The notes below the pieces were generated by a model that made no database searches, was not told where the DNA came from, and saw nothing but the letters and a program-made list of their open reading frames with translations. A program made the translations under genes and the position numbers. This document shows, piece after piece, positions 7,192 through 13,091 of a DNA stretch of 14,251 nt. Source of the DNA: UBA2862 sp045658005. GTDB taxonomy: Bacteria > Bacillota > Clostridia > Christensenellales > Aristaeellaceae. The stretch covers positions 1 through 14,251 of the forward strand of contig JAZOUD010000160.1 of assembly GCA_045658005.1 (NCBI GenBank), read 5' to 3'. The stretch's first letter is position 1; each line of letters opens with the position of its first letter.

Positions 7192-7989
7192 TCAATCCTC
7201 CGCCTCGTTCAGCGGGCGCAGCGTGTTGATGTAGGATTCCACGCCCGAGCGGCTGAGCACGCGGATGCCGGACGCGCCGTCCCGGCTGGTGCCGAAGGCG
7301 TAGCGCGTGCCGCTCTTACTGACCCAGGCCTCCGTGCCCGCCTCGTACAGCCTTGCCAGGTCGAAGGCGAACTGCTGGGCGTCGTAATCCCTGCGGGCCC
7401 GGGCGGTGGGCACCATGTATTTGTAGATCTTGCTCAGTGCCTGGGTGCTGCCGATGCGCGCGCCGGTCTTCAGGCAGGCGGTCTCGTAGGCGTCCGCCAG
7501 CTCGTTCATGAAGGACGCCGCCTTGAAGCTGCCGGCGTAAAGCTTCGTCTGCTCGGCCTGTATGGTATCGGCCACGTAATCCGGACGGAAGCTGGCCAGC
7601 TTCTTGCGGTTGAGCCATACCTCGGCGGGGTGCTCCGCGTCGCCCAGGACGCGCACCTTGATGGGGAACATCTCATAGACGCCCTTCTCCCCGCGCACGT
7701 CGATGTGGCGCTGCTCACAAGCTTCCAGCAGCTGGCGCGTGAAATCGCCGTCCGCGAAGTAGGCCTGGGTATCCAGACTGTCCAGCTGGGCGGTCAGGGC
7801 GCTTGCGCTGTCCCTCAGCTTTTCAATGCTCTCCGACAGCCCCGCGGCCAGCTTTCTGGCCTCCGTCAGGTTGCCGATGCCGGTATTCTTGGCGATGTTC
7901 TTCTGGGCCTTGACGATCGCGCCGGCGCCGTCCTTCAGCGCCTTCTCCATCGGCTGCAGCGCCGCGTAGAATTCCTCATAATTGCTCAT
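7192..7989 (-). CDS. Uncharacterised helical protein, first gene of ATPase operon
   Basis: A 265-residue protein that I do not recognise. Residues 1-75 look like a long helix or coiled coil (heptad-like leucines around LTEARKLAAGLSESIEKLRD). A central mixed segment follows (about 97-150, VYEMFPIKVRVLGDAEHPAE), then a basic helical part (SKIYKYMVPTARARRDY, 186-202) and a C-terminal domain ending in ESYINTLRPLNEAED. There is no signal peptide, membrane segment or visible catalytic motif. As the first gene of an operon with two ATPases, and opposite a helicase, it may be an adaptor or nucleic-acid-binding subunit; this is inference. ATG 7989 follows AGAGAGG (7999-8005) with a 9-base gap. An upstream in-frame ATG at 8043 would put the coding region across the -10 box and is rejected. 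Confidence 0.72.
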   Translation of the reverse strand: MSNYEEFYAALQPMEKALKDGAGAIVKAQKNIAKNTGIGNLTEARKLAAGLSESIEKLRDSASALTAQLDSLDTQAYFADGDFTRQLLEACEQRHIDVRGEKGVYEMFPIKVRVLGDAEHPAEVWLNRKKLASFRPDYVADTIQAEQTKLYAGSFKAASFMNELADAYETACLKTGARIGSTQALSKIYKYMVPTARARRDYDAQQFAFDLARLYEAGTEAWVSKSGTRYAFGTSRDGASGIRVLSRSGVESYINTLRPLNEAED

Positions 7990-8030
7990 GCTTCGATACC
8001 TCTCTGTCTGTTTTGTTGTCGTATAAAAAC

Positions 8031-8059
8031 AGTATAAATGCAAATAACAAATAATTCAA
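8031..8059 (-). promoter_or_regulatory. Sigma-A promoter of the leftward ATPase operon
   Basis: On the minus strand, TTGAAT (8054-8059) and TATACT (8031-8036) are separated by exactly 17 bases. The likely transcript start is about 35 bases before the ATG at 7989. It lies back-to-back with the helicase promoter, with only eight bases between the two -35 boxes. Confidence 0.72.
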
Positions 8060-8067
8060 GCAAAACC

Positions 8068-8096
8068 TTGCCAGTTCGGGGCTTATTTGATATATT
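8068..8096 (+). promoter_or_regulatory. Sigma-A promoter of the helicase gene
   Basis: TTGCCA (8068-8073) and TATATT (8091-8096) have a 17-base spacer and lie 31 bases before the helicase ATG at 8127. The ribosome binding site GAGGAG is at 8112-8117. Confidence 0.72.
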
Positions 8097-8126
8097 AATA
8101 ACAAAAGCGGTGAGGAGTGCGAGCCC

Positions 8127-9662
8127 ATGGAGCTGTATCGCTGGCAGAGGGAGTGCCTGAAGGCCTGGCAGGACAATGGCTGCCGGGGCATCCTGCATGT
8201 GGCCACGGGCGCGGGGAAGACGCGCTTCGCCCTGGCCGCGATCCAGGCGCTCCGCGGGCACTGCGACAACCTCGAGGTCCGGGTGGTGGTGCCCACCATT
8301 GCGCTGGCACGCCAGTGGCTGATCGCGCTGACCCACGGCGCGCCGTCGGAGGCCTGGCGGCCGGGTCTGTATGGCGGCGGACGGCGGGACAGGAGCGACC
8401 GCCGCGTGATGGTATACGTCGTCAACTCCGCCCGCGACGCCCTGCCCGCGCACATGCGCCGCGCCTTTGCCCTGGGGCATACCGTGCTGCTGATCTGCGA
8501 CGAGTGCCACCATTGCAGAAGCCCGCAGAACCGGCGCGTGTTCGACTTTATAACGCCCCAGGTGCTCTCGGGTGGCCTGTACGCGAGCCTGGGCCTGTCG
8601 GCGACGCCCTTCGACGGGGAGGGCGACGGGATACTGGAGCGGGCGCTGGGCAAGGAGGTCTACCGCTACGACATCGACGACGCCGTCTCGGACGGGGTGC
8701 TGTCGCCCTTTGCGGTGTGCGAGGTTTCCGCGCCCTTCAACGCCGGGGAGGCGGCGGACTACCAGGCGCTCACCGATAGCCTGTACAAGCTGCTGAAAAA
8801 GCTGCTAGAGCTGTTTCCCTTCCTGAAGCCCATGGGCACGGAAGCCCGGCTTCGAGCCATACGCAGGCTGGCCCGGGATGCGGGCATGGACCCGGAGGAT
8901 CCGGCGGCGGCGTACATGCTGCTGCTGTACCGGCGCAAGGAGATCAGCGTGCTGGCAGAGGCCCGGGTGCGCTGCTGCGTGGACCTGCTGTCGCGGCTGG
9001 AAAAGGGGGAGCGGATCCTGGTGTTCAGCGAGCGCATCGCCCAGGCGGAGCAGGCCGTCGCCGCGCTGCGTCGCAGCCGGGGAAGCGGCGTGGGCATCTA
9101 TCATTCCGGCATGAGCCCATCGGCGCGGGCGCGGAACCTGGAGCGCTTTCGCACGGGCGAGGTCTCGGTGCTGGTCAGTTGCCGCTGCCTCGACGAGGGC
9201 ATCGACGTGCCCGAGGCCTGCTTTGGCGTCGTGCTGAGCAGCAGCGCGGTGCCCCGGCAGCGCATACAGCGGCTGGGCCGGATCATCCGCACGGCCCCCG
9301 GCAAGGAGGCCGCCTGCCTGTACTACATATACATCCGCCAGTCTGCGGACGACGCCGCCTTCCTGCCGGGGCTGGAGCAGTGCGAGACGTTCGGCCTGCG
9401 CTACTATGACGGGGAGCGGTCCTTTTCCAACGAAGCCTATGAGCTGGCAGCCTCGGAGCTGCTGTCCCGGGCGGAGGGCCTGGAGCCGTCCCACCGGAGG
9501 GAGATGCGCGACTGCCTGGTGGAGGGGCTGACCCGCACGGACTGCCTGCTGCCGCCGGCGGCGCAGGAGCGCCACATTCGCACCGCGGCCACGGTCCACG
9601 AGCGCAACTACTGGCGCTGCATGAAGAAGATCGGCGGGATGCTGAGGGGGACGGGAAAATGA
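8127..9662 (+). CDS. XPB/RAD25-like superfamily 2 DNA helicase
   Basis: A 511-residue ATP-dependent helicase or translocase. The motifs appear in SF2 order: Q-motif-like LYRWQRECL (3-11), motif I ATGAGKT (26-32), motif II DECHH (125-129), motif III LSATP (157-161), motif V CLDEGIDVPEA (354-364) and motif VI QRIQRLGRIIR (378-388). The DECHH box and the IYHSGM element (324-329) point to the XPB/UvrB-like branch; no nuclease domain is fused. The inserted helical segment at about 205-280 (LYKLLKKLLELF) and the C-terminal 100 residues are unassigned. It is transcribed away from the two-ATPase operon from a shared 137-base region. Helicase plus BrxD-like ATPase is a recurring pair in BREX and, as I recall, in Shango-type defence loci, so a common system is likely. 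Unwinding direction and substrate are unknown. Confidence 0.88.
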   Translation: MELYRWQRECLKAWQDNGCRGILHVATGAGKTRFALAAIQALRGHCDNLEVRVVVPTIALARQWLIALTHGAPSEAWRPGLYGGGRRDRSDRRVMVYVVNSARDALPAHMRRAFALGHTVLLICDECHHCRSPQNRRVFDFITPQVLSGGLYASLGLSATPFDGEGDGILERALGKEVYRYDIDDAVSDGVLSPFAVCEVSAPFNAGEAADYQALTDSLYKLLKKLLELFPFLKPMGTEARLRAIRRLARDAGMDPEDPAAAYMLLLYRRKEISVLAEARVRCCVDLLSRLEKGERILVFSERIAQAEQAVAALRRSRGSGVGIYHSGMSPSARARNLERFRTGEVSVLVSCRCLDEGIDVPEACFGVVLSSSAVPRQRIQRLGRIIRTAPGKEAACLYYIYIRQSADDAAFLPGLEQCETFGLRYYDGERSFSNEAYELAASELLSRAEGLEPSHRREMRDCLVEGLTRTDCLLPPAAQERHIRTAATVHERNYWRCMKKIGGMLRGTGK

Positions 9663-9685
9663 ACAATCGCCGGGTGTTCCTTTAA

Positions 9686-9766
9686 ACACATGGGGACGGT
9701 TCTATTGTCCCACTTCCAACTGAAATTCTCGCCCGAATGGGACAGAAGAACCGTCCCCTTGTCCCA
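9686..9766. repeat. GGGACGGTTC inverted-repeat element E1
   Basis: GGGGACGGTTCT at 9692-9703 is the perfect reverse complement of 9747-9758, and TGTCCCA/TGGGACA inside (9706-9712 and 9738-9744) extends the pairing. The right arm is itself a hairpin, with TGGGACA (9738-9744) and TGTCCCA (9760-9766) flanking the core. The left arm starts with an ACACAT flank as in elements E2/E3, so E1 looks like a hybrid. It lies 30 bases after the helicase stop. Confidence 0.88.
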
Positions 9767-9815
9767 CTCCTCCCTCCTTTTCGTGCTATTATTTTTTGAA
9801 ATCGTCCGATTTATA

Positions 9816-9844
9816 TTGCTTTCGTCGTCCTATTCTGGTATACT
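9816..9844 (+). promoter_or_regulatory. Sigma-A promoter of the Phd/PIN module
   Basis: TTGCTT (9816-9821) and TATACT (9839-9844) have a 17-base spacer and lie 26 bases before the antitoxin ATG. Phd-type antitoxins usually repress their own promoter; I see no clear operator palindrome here. Confidence 0.65.
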
Positions 9845-9870
9845 GGGTTCAGGGAAAGGAGGCGTTGTGC

Positions 9871-10086
9871 ATGTCCATCACGGCCACCGAATTGAAAGCC
9901 AATCTCAGCAAGTATCTGCTGCTCGCCTCAACCGAGGATGTGTTTATCACACAGTACGGGAAAATTGTGGCGAAGCTGACCAACCCGTTTCAAGACAGGG
10001 TTGAGATCGCGGAGTCCCTTTTCGGCATTCTTCCGCAGACGATGACCCTTGAAGAAGCCAGGGAGGAGCGTCTGAGCGAAGTATGA
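9871..10086 (+). CDS. Phd/YefM-family antitoxin
   Basis: A 71-residue antitoxin. The N-terminus MSITATELKANLSKYL followed by VFITQYGKIVAKL (about residues 24-36) is the Phd/YefM DNA-binding fold: the first helix, then the beta hairpin in which ITQYGKIVAKL corresponds to the usual ITRNGKPVAVL pattern. The C-terminal part (MTLEEAREERLSEV) is an acidic helix suited to covering the toxin. ATG 9871 follows AAAGGAGG (9855-9862) with an 8-base gap. Its stop overlaps the toxin start by four bases (ATGA). Expected role: DNA-bound autorepressor and neutraliser of the PIN toxin, in the cytoplasm. An upstream in-frame start at 9796 would cross the promoter and is not used. Confidence 0.88.
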   Translation: MSITATELKANLSKYLLLASTEDVFITQYGKIVAKLTNPFQDRVEIAESLFGILPQTMTLEEAREERLSEV

Positions 10087-10517
10087 GAGCGATCCTCGAT
10101 ACCAATGTCGTTGTGGATGTCCTTCAACGGCGTGAGCCCTGGTTCCAGGATGGCGCCGTTATCTTCCGTGCCATTGCCAACAAACAGGTCACGGGCTGCC
10201 TGACAGCGAAGCAGATCGCGGATCTTTATTTCTTCTCCAGAAAGCAGTTCAAAGGAGAAGAAAATGTTGACGCCAGGGCCAGGCAGGTCGTCGGAAAAAT
10301 ACTCTCCCTCTTTGAACTGATCGATACCTTTGGCATCGATTGCCAGAACGCGCTCAGCATCAATAATGGGGATTATGAGGATGCCATCCTGATTGAGAGT
10401 GCCGCCCGCGCCGGTGTTGAGTACATTGTTACCAGAAACCCCGCGCACTACAAAACGTCATCTGTTCAGGTGTACTCTCCCGCTGAATTTGTCCGCTTCA
10501 TCAGCAGGCAGGAATAA
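10083..10517 (+). CDS. PIN-domain toxin (VapC-like RNase)
   Basis: A 144-residue PIN-domain protein, expected to be a magnesium-dependent RNase that blocks translation when freed from its antitoxin. The N-terminal ILDTNVVVDVL (4-14) contains the first catalytic aspartate (D6). D97 and D100 lie in NNGDYEDAILIESAARAG, and the end IVTRNPAHY (115-123) with VYSPAEFV is typical of the PIN_3-type branch. The second acidic position may be D47 in AKQIADLYFF. The gene overlaps the antitoxin by four bases. The last 31 codons plus the following hairpin occur again at 11911-12063, 98% identical. The specific RNA target is not known. Confidence 0.9.
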   Translation: MRAILDTNVVVDVLQRREPWFQDGAVIFRAIANKQVTGCLTAKQIADLYFFSRKQFKGEENVDARARQVVGKILSLFELIDTFGIDCQNALSINNGDYEDAILIESAARAGVEYIVTRNPAHYKTSSVQVYSPAEFVRFISRQE

Positions 10518-10578
10518 ACGCACCCCGCCGCAGGCATGCGCAACGGCGGGGTGCGCGTATCAGAAACGGTCCCTGTCC
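10426..10578 (+). repeat. Direct repeat, copy 1 (end of PIN toxin gene plus hairpin)
   Basis: These 153 bases match 11911-12063 with three substitutions by my alignment (one at 10451, one in the codon before ISRQE/IGRQD, one in the last codon). The repeat covers the toxin 3' end, stop codon, hairpin and the segment GAAACGGTCCCTGTCC, which looks like a decayed arm of the GGGACGGTTC family. Confidence 0.95.
10519..10555 (+). terminator. Hairpin after the PIN toxin
   Basis: CGCACCCCGCCG (10519-10530) pairs perfectly with CGGCGGGGTGCG (10544-10555), 12 base pairs with a 13-base loop, directly after the stop codon. No T run follows, so it may be a weak terminator or an RNA 3' stabiliser. Confidence 0.65.
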
Positions 10579-10676
10579 TGCAAAACCACTCGTCACTGTC
10601 CTTGTTGTATGAAACAGGTCTTCATTCTTGCAATAATGCCATGATTGTGATAAGCTTTCCTCATGGAGGGGAGAAC

Positions 10677-11588
10677 ATGTATTACCTGATCAAAGAAGTT
10701 CTGACGCCATGTAGTGAAAAAGAAATCCATGAAGGCAATGCGCAATATGTGGTCGTGCTGGATACACAGCAGTGGCAGCAGCAGAAAGAACGCTTTGATA
10801 TGCTGATCGATATGGAAATGGACACGCCGCAGGAGACAAAGGCGGTTGACAACATGGATTCATTGGCTGGATCGTTATCCATTCCCAATCGGGATGATAT
10901 AGGCGGTCAACGACATAATTTTTCATTCGCCTTGGATGAGAAAGGCGTTGTTTTGGTCGATGACAGCGGTTATGTGCTGGAAATGCTGCGCAAGCTCAGC
11001 CAGACGAAGAGATGGCGGCTGCCTGGTTTGGAACGGTTCCTATACGACCTGCTGGAAATGACCATCGGCGATGATTTGACGCTGCTCGAAAAAACGGAGC
11101 ATTGCCTGAACCTGATCGAAGAGGCGATTCTGCGCGATGAGGTCAAGACCTATCCCAAGGAAATGAATGATATCCGTGGTGACCTGCTTGATCTGCGCGT
11201 GCACTATGAACAGCTGATCGACCTTGGACAGGAGCTGGAAGAAAACGAGAACGGCTTCTTCAAAGAAGAAAACCTTCGCTATTTTCACATGTTTACCGAA
11301 CGGGTTGTTCGCTTGCGGGAGATCGTCAACGGACAGCGCGAGTATGTGATGCAACTCCGCGATCTGATGCAATCTCAGTTGGATGTCAGACAGAACCGTA
11401 TCATGACGGTGCTCACGGTCGTTACATCCATATTTCTACCGCTGACGCTTATCGCGGGCTGGTATGGTATGAACTTTCGCTACATGCCAGAGCTGGAATG
11501 GCGATACAGTTATCCTGTAGTCATTGTAATCTCCATTCTTATCGTGGTATTCTGCCTTATCTGGTTCAAACGGAAAAAGTGGATGTGA
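10677..11588 (+). CDS. CorA-family divalent metal ion transporter
   Basis: A 303-residue inner-membrane channel for Mg2+ (or Co2+/Ni2+). The large N-terminal cytoplasmic domain (about 1-240) is mixed alpha/beta and then long-helical, including the stalk helix ending in QLDVRQNRIMTVLTVVT. TM1 (about 243-262) leads into the diagnostic GMN motif (YGMNF, 263-267), and TM2 (279-297) is followed by the basic end FKRKKWM. Length and order suit CorA. ATG 10677 follows GGAGG (10665-10669) with a 7-base gap. A longer reading frame begins at 10536 but would translate the toxin hairpin and is rejected. Base composition is lower in GC than in the ATPase block. The gene lies between the two copies of the PIN-toxin tail, so it may have arrived as cargo or been separated from that copy by the rearrangement. 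Confidence 0.93.
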   Translation: MYYLIKEVLTPCSEKEIHEGNAQYVVVLDTQQWQQQKERFDMLIDMEMDTPQETKAVDNMDSLAGSLSIPNRDDIGGQRHNFSFALDEKGVVLVDDSGYVLEMLRKLSQTKRWRLPGLERFLYDLLEMTIGDDLTLLEKTEHCLNLIEEAILRDEVKTYPKEMNDIRGDLLDLRVHYEQLIDLGQELEENENGFFKEENLRYFHMFTERVVRLREIVNGQREYVMQLRDLMQSQLDVRQNRIMTVLTVVTSIFLPLTLIAGWYGMNFRYMPELEWRYSYPVVIVISILIVVFCLIWFKRKKWM

Positions 11589-11604
11589 TGGGCTAAGAAT
11601 TAGA

Positions 11605-11909
11605 AACACACGGGGACGGTTCGAGACCACTGAAAAAGTCGAAGAGGCTTGGAAATAATGAATTATCGACACTCATTGGTTGCAATATATCAAGTTGAAT
11701 ACCTGCGAAGGTAATGATTCTGCATGATCATGCGTTGGTCGATTCATGGTACTCGTTGGCAAAACACTTTTTCAGTGGTCTCGGACGGTTCTCTGTGTTC
11801 TTATGGCTTCATCACAAATTTCCTCACCGATACAGAGCAGATATCTGTTATCTTGCTGGCCCGCCAAATGGTGATGTCGGAGCAACACAGAGAACCGTCC
11901 CCATGTGTT
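11605..11909. repeat. GGGACGGTTC element E2, split by a MITE-like insertion
   Basis: The left core GGGGACGGTTC at 11612-11622 is followed by the inserted element (11623-11782). The E2 sequence then resumes at 11783 and ends with AGAACCGTCCCC (11891-11902). With the insertion and one target copy removed, the two ends form a perfect 19-base inverted repeat, GGGGACGGTTCTCTGTGTT. Each arm is also a hairpin with AACACA/TGTGTT flanks (11605-11610 and 11794-11799; 11884-11889 and 11904-11909). The interior is about 85 bases, includes an inner CATCAC/GTGATG pair, and closely matches E3. Confidence 0.9.
11623..11782. mobile_element. MITE-like 160-base insertion with 17-base terminal repeats
   Basis: The ends GAGACCACTGAAAAAGT (11623-11639) and ACTTTTTCAGTGGTCTC (11766-11782) are perfect inverted repeats. 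The flanks carry GGACGGTTC at 11614-11622 and again at 11783-11791, a 9-base target duplication. Because of end symmetry the alternative reading is 18-base ends with a 7-base duplication. The uninterrupted relative E3 shows the empty site. The element holds no gene, so a transposase elsewhere must have moved it; I do not assign an IS family. It contains a 12-base palindrome GCATGATCATGC at 11722-11733. Confidence 0.88.
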
Positions 11910-11910
11910 C

Positions 11911-12002
11911 TTGTTACCAGAAACCCCGCGCACTATAAAACGTCATCTGTTCAGGTGTACTCTCCCGCTGAATTTGTCCGCTTCATCGGCAGGCAGGACT
12001 AA
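11911..12002 (+). pseudogene. Displaced copy of the PIN toxin 3' end
   Basis: This fragment repeats the last 30 codons of the PIN toxin (from VTRNPAHY to the stop), ending in RQD instead of RQE. It has no start codon or ribosome binding site and no catalytic N-terminus, so it cannot make a toxin. It begins one base after the right end of E2, and its associated hairpin and downstream bases run to 12063, five bases before E3. Confidence 0.92.
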
Positions 12003-12003
12003 A

Positions 12004-12040
12004 CGCACCCCGCCGCAGGCATGCGCAACGGCGGGGTGCG
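12004..12040 (+). terminator. Duplicate of the PIN toxin hairpin
   Basis: Bases 12004-12015 pair with 12029-12040, identical to the hairpin at 10519-10555, again without a T run. It belongs to the 153-base direct repeat that spans 11911-12063. Confidence 0.7.
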
Positions 12041-12067
12041 CGTATCAGAAACGGTCCCTGTCCCAAA

Positions 12068-12202
12068 AACACATGGGGACGGTTCTCTGTGTTCTTATGG
12101 TTTCATCACAAATTTTCTCACAGATACAGAGCAGATACCTATTATCTTTCTGACCCGCCGAATGGTGATGTCGGAGCAACACATAGAACCGTCCTCATAT
12201 GT
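12068..12202. repeat. GGGACGGTTC element E3 (uninterrupted)
   Basis: The left arm is AACACA (12068-12073), core GGGGACGGTTCTC, TGTGTT (12088-12093). The right arm carries TAGAACCGTCCTC (12184-12196) with ACAT/ATGT flanks. The interior closely matches that of E2, with about ten scattered differences, so E2 and E3 are copies of one 135-base element. The changes in the right core (CCTC for CCCC, TAG for GAG) indicate decay. Confidence 0.88.
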
Positions 12203-12204
12203 CT

Positions 12205-12248
12205 AAAAAAGTGCCGACCATAAGTCGTTATAGGCTTTTGGTCGGCAC
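12205..12248 (-). terminator. Rho-independent terminator facing left
   Basis: GTGCCGACCA (12211-12220) pairs with TGGTCGGCAC (12239-12248), and the A run at 12205-12210 gives six Ts on the minus strand. No complete gene ends here; it seems to belong to the small tail fragment at 12249-12271. Confidence 0.65.
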
Positions 12249-12271
12249 ATTGCCTCCTCACAGCTCCTCCT
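12249..12271 (-). pseudogene. Possible gene-tail remnant resembling the ATPase gene end
   Basis: On the minus strand this reads GGAGGAGCTGTGA then GAGGCAAT, closely like the last codons and stop of the BrxD-like ATPase gene (minus strand of 4706-4731). The match is 13 identical bases followed by a run with three differences. In both places a terminator hairpin follows at once. Element E4 begins four bases to the right. The match is short and could be chance. Confidence 0.35.
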
Positions 12272-12274
12272 AAA

Positions 12275-12342
12275 GTCAGCGGGGTACGGTTTTACATGGC
12301 TCCCATTTATGACAGGAGTCAAATGGAACCGTCCCTGATGAC
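12275..12342. repeat. GGGACGGTTC-family element E4 (GTCA/TGAC type)
   Basis: Two diverged arms face each other. The left arm has GTCA (12275-12278), core GGGGTACGGTT and TGGC (12297-12300). The right arm has GTCA (12318-12321), core GGAACCGTCCC and TGAC (12339-12342). The inner ends GGCTCC/GGAGTC pair imperfectly. It is closely related to E6 in the ileS region. Confidence 0.8.
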
Positions 12343-12424
12343 TTCAGGCAGCAGTCATAGGTGAGGCATGATCTGTATGAAATAATCGCCATGACTATAG
12401 CTGGTGTGATAGGGAATTGCGATG

Positions 12425-12501
12425 GACATCAGGGACGGTTCTTGTTGTCAGCTTTTCATTGACGCAAATAAGCTGACATTCAGAACCGTCCCAGTTGTCA
12501 G
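12425..12501. repeat. GGGACGGTTC-family element E5 (TGTCAG type)
   Basis: 12432-12454 (GGGACGGTTCT, three free bases, TGTCAGCTT) is the reverse complement of 12470-12492 except for three central mismatches. The right arm is a hairpin with CTGACA (12473-12478) and TGTCAG (12496-12501) around the core. The left arm has GACA/TGTC flanks (12425-12428 and 12446-12449). Confidence 0.87.
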
Positions 12502-12539
12502 TGAAAATCTTATTAATCCAGTGTTTGTTCCGCATACTT

Positions 12540-12872
12540 TTAGTTGTTATAACAATTTACACACATATGTGTGCGAGCAATGCTCATATAGTTTCCACCA
12601 CTATCTCCCGCATGCCAACTGCGACCACACACTCTACAAGTATTCTGATCTAAAGATGGTCCAGAGGATGTACCTAAAGTGGTTCCATATGCAAAGATCA
12701 TAAGAGATACTCCTATAACCAAGCTGATTACTATTGCCCATATGTAGTGTTTCATACTTTTGCTTCCCTTGAAATTCGGATCTTTTTTAAGTGAATCTCT
12801 GAAAACAGAGATTATTCCCCACGCGAACAATAGAACCAAAAATCCTCCCATCAATAGTAAAAATGTCTTCAT
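12540..12872 (-). CDS. Small two-TM membrane protein with zinc-ribbon-like end
   Basis: A 110-residue protein of unknown function. TM1 is about residues 4-22 (FLLLMGGFLVLLFAWGIIS), followed by a charged loop (RDSLKKDPNFKGSKSMK); TM2 is about 44-62 (IWAIVISLVIGVSLMIFAY). The C-terminus has C79-x2-C82 (CRVCGRSW) and C104-x2-C107 (CVNCYNN), spaced as in a small zinc ribbon. Both ends should lie on the same side of the membrane. ATG 12872 has a GAAGGGGA-type ribosome binding site upstream. It stands in an AT-rich stretch unlike the GC-rich flanks, suggesting transfer. Its 3' end is close to element E5. No partner protein is identifiable, and the next minus-strand gene upstream (12936-13091) is 63 bases away, so the two may be co-transcribed. 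Confidence 0.7.
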   Translation of the reverse strand: MKTFLLLMGGFLVLLFAWGIISVFRDSLKKDPNFKGSKSMKHYIWAIVISLVIGVSLMIFAYGTTLGTSSGPSLDQNTCRVCGRSWHAGDSGGNYMSIARTHMCVNCYNN

Positions 12873-12935
12873 ACTTCCATCCCCTTCTCATAGCTAATAA
12901 TGTGTGATGCTTGTCTGTTAATCTATTTTCCAGTT

Positions 12936-13091
12936 TCATTTTGACACAAGTTTTTTGAATTGTAACGCATCGTAACATAATGAACGCACAGCATCAATGA
13001 AAGATGAGTACTGGTGTTCTCTTTGATACTCCTTTATCTTCTTTACCAAATCAGCGTCCTTCTCACCAAATCTAACCTCTTTGATTGACAT
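12936..13091 (-). CDS. 51-residue ribbon-helix-helix-like protein
   Basis: A short gene likely to be missed by length cut-offs. The product begins MSIKEVRFGEKDADLVKKIK and continues with SSFIDAVRSLCYDAL. The pattern is a beta strand (about 3-8), helix A (about 10-25), a turn, then helix B starting at SSF (about 29-46), as in RHH dimers that bind DNA through the strand. A very strong ribosome binding site, AGGAGGTGA, lies five bases before ATG 13091, which argues that it is real. It is divergent from a second RHH gene at 13260 across an AT-rich gap, and lies 63 bases ahead of the small membrane protein. A role as regulator or antitoxin-like DNA-binding partner is inferred; no toxin is adjacent. 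Confidence 0.72.
   Translation of the reverse strand: MSIKEVRFGEKDADLVKKIKEYQREHQYSSFIDAVRSLCYDALQFKKLVSK

Noticed and set aside
5293..8037. Long plus-strand frames (5293-5961, 6416-7234, 7165-8037) opposite the ATPase operon
   Set aside because: Their products are low-complexity and GC-driven, whereas the minus-strand frames have Walker motifs, ribosome binding sites and operon spacing.
4717..9662. Complete BREX or DISARM system
   Set aside because: No methyltransferase, PglZ phosphatase, BrxL protease or PLD nuclease is present, and both flanks are closed by unrelated operons, so only ATPase/helicase resemblance remains.
8805..9689. 294-codon minus-strand frame opposite the helicase
   Set aside because: The plus strand carries all SF2 helicase motifs in order; the antisense product has no recognisable motif.
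10536..10676. 47-codon N-terminal extension of CorA
   Set aside because: It starts inside the hairpin after the PIN toxin gene, while ATG 10677 has a strong ribosome binding site and the family-like N-terminus.
11714..12206. Short open frames through the repeat cluster (products with RTVP or ETVPV strings)
   Set aside because: They are translations of the GGGACGGTTC repeats and of the displaced toxin tail, without starts supported by ribosome binding sites.
12422..12703. 93-codon plus-strand frame
   Set aside because: It begins in repeat E5 and runs antisense to the two-TM zinc-ribbon protein, which has the better start and a coherent domain pattern.
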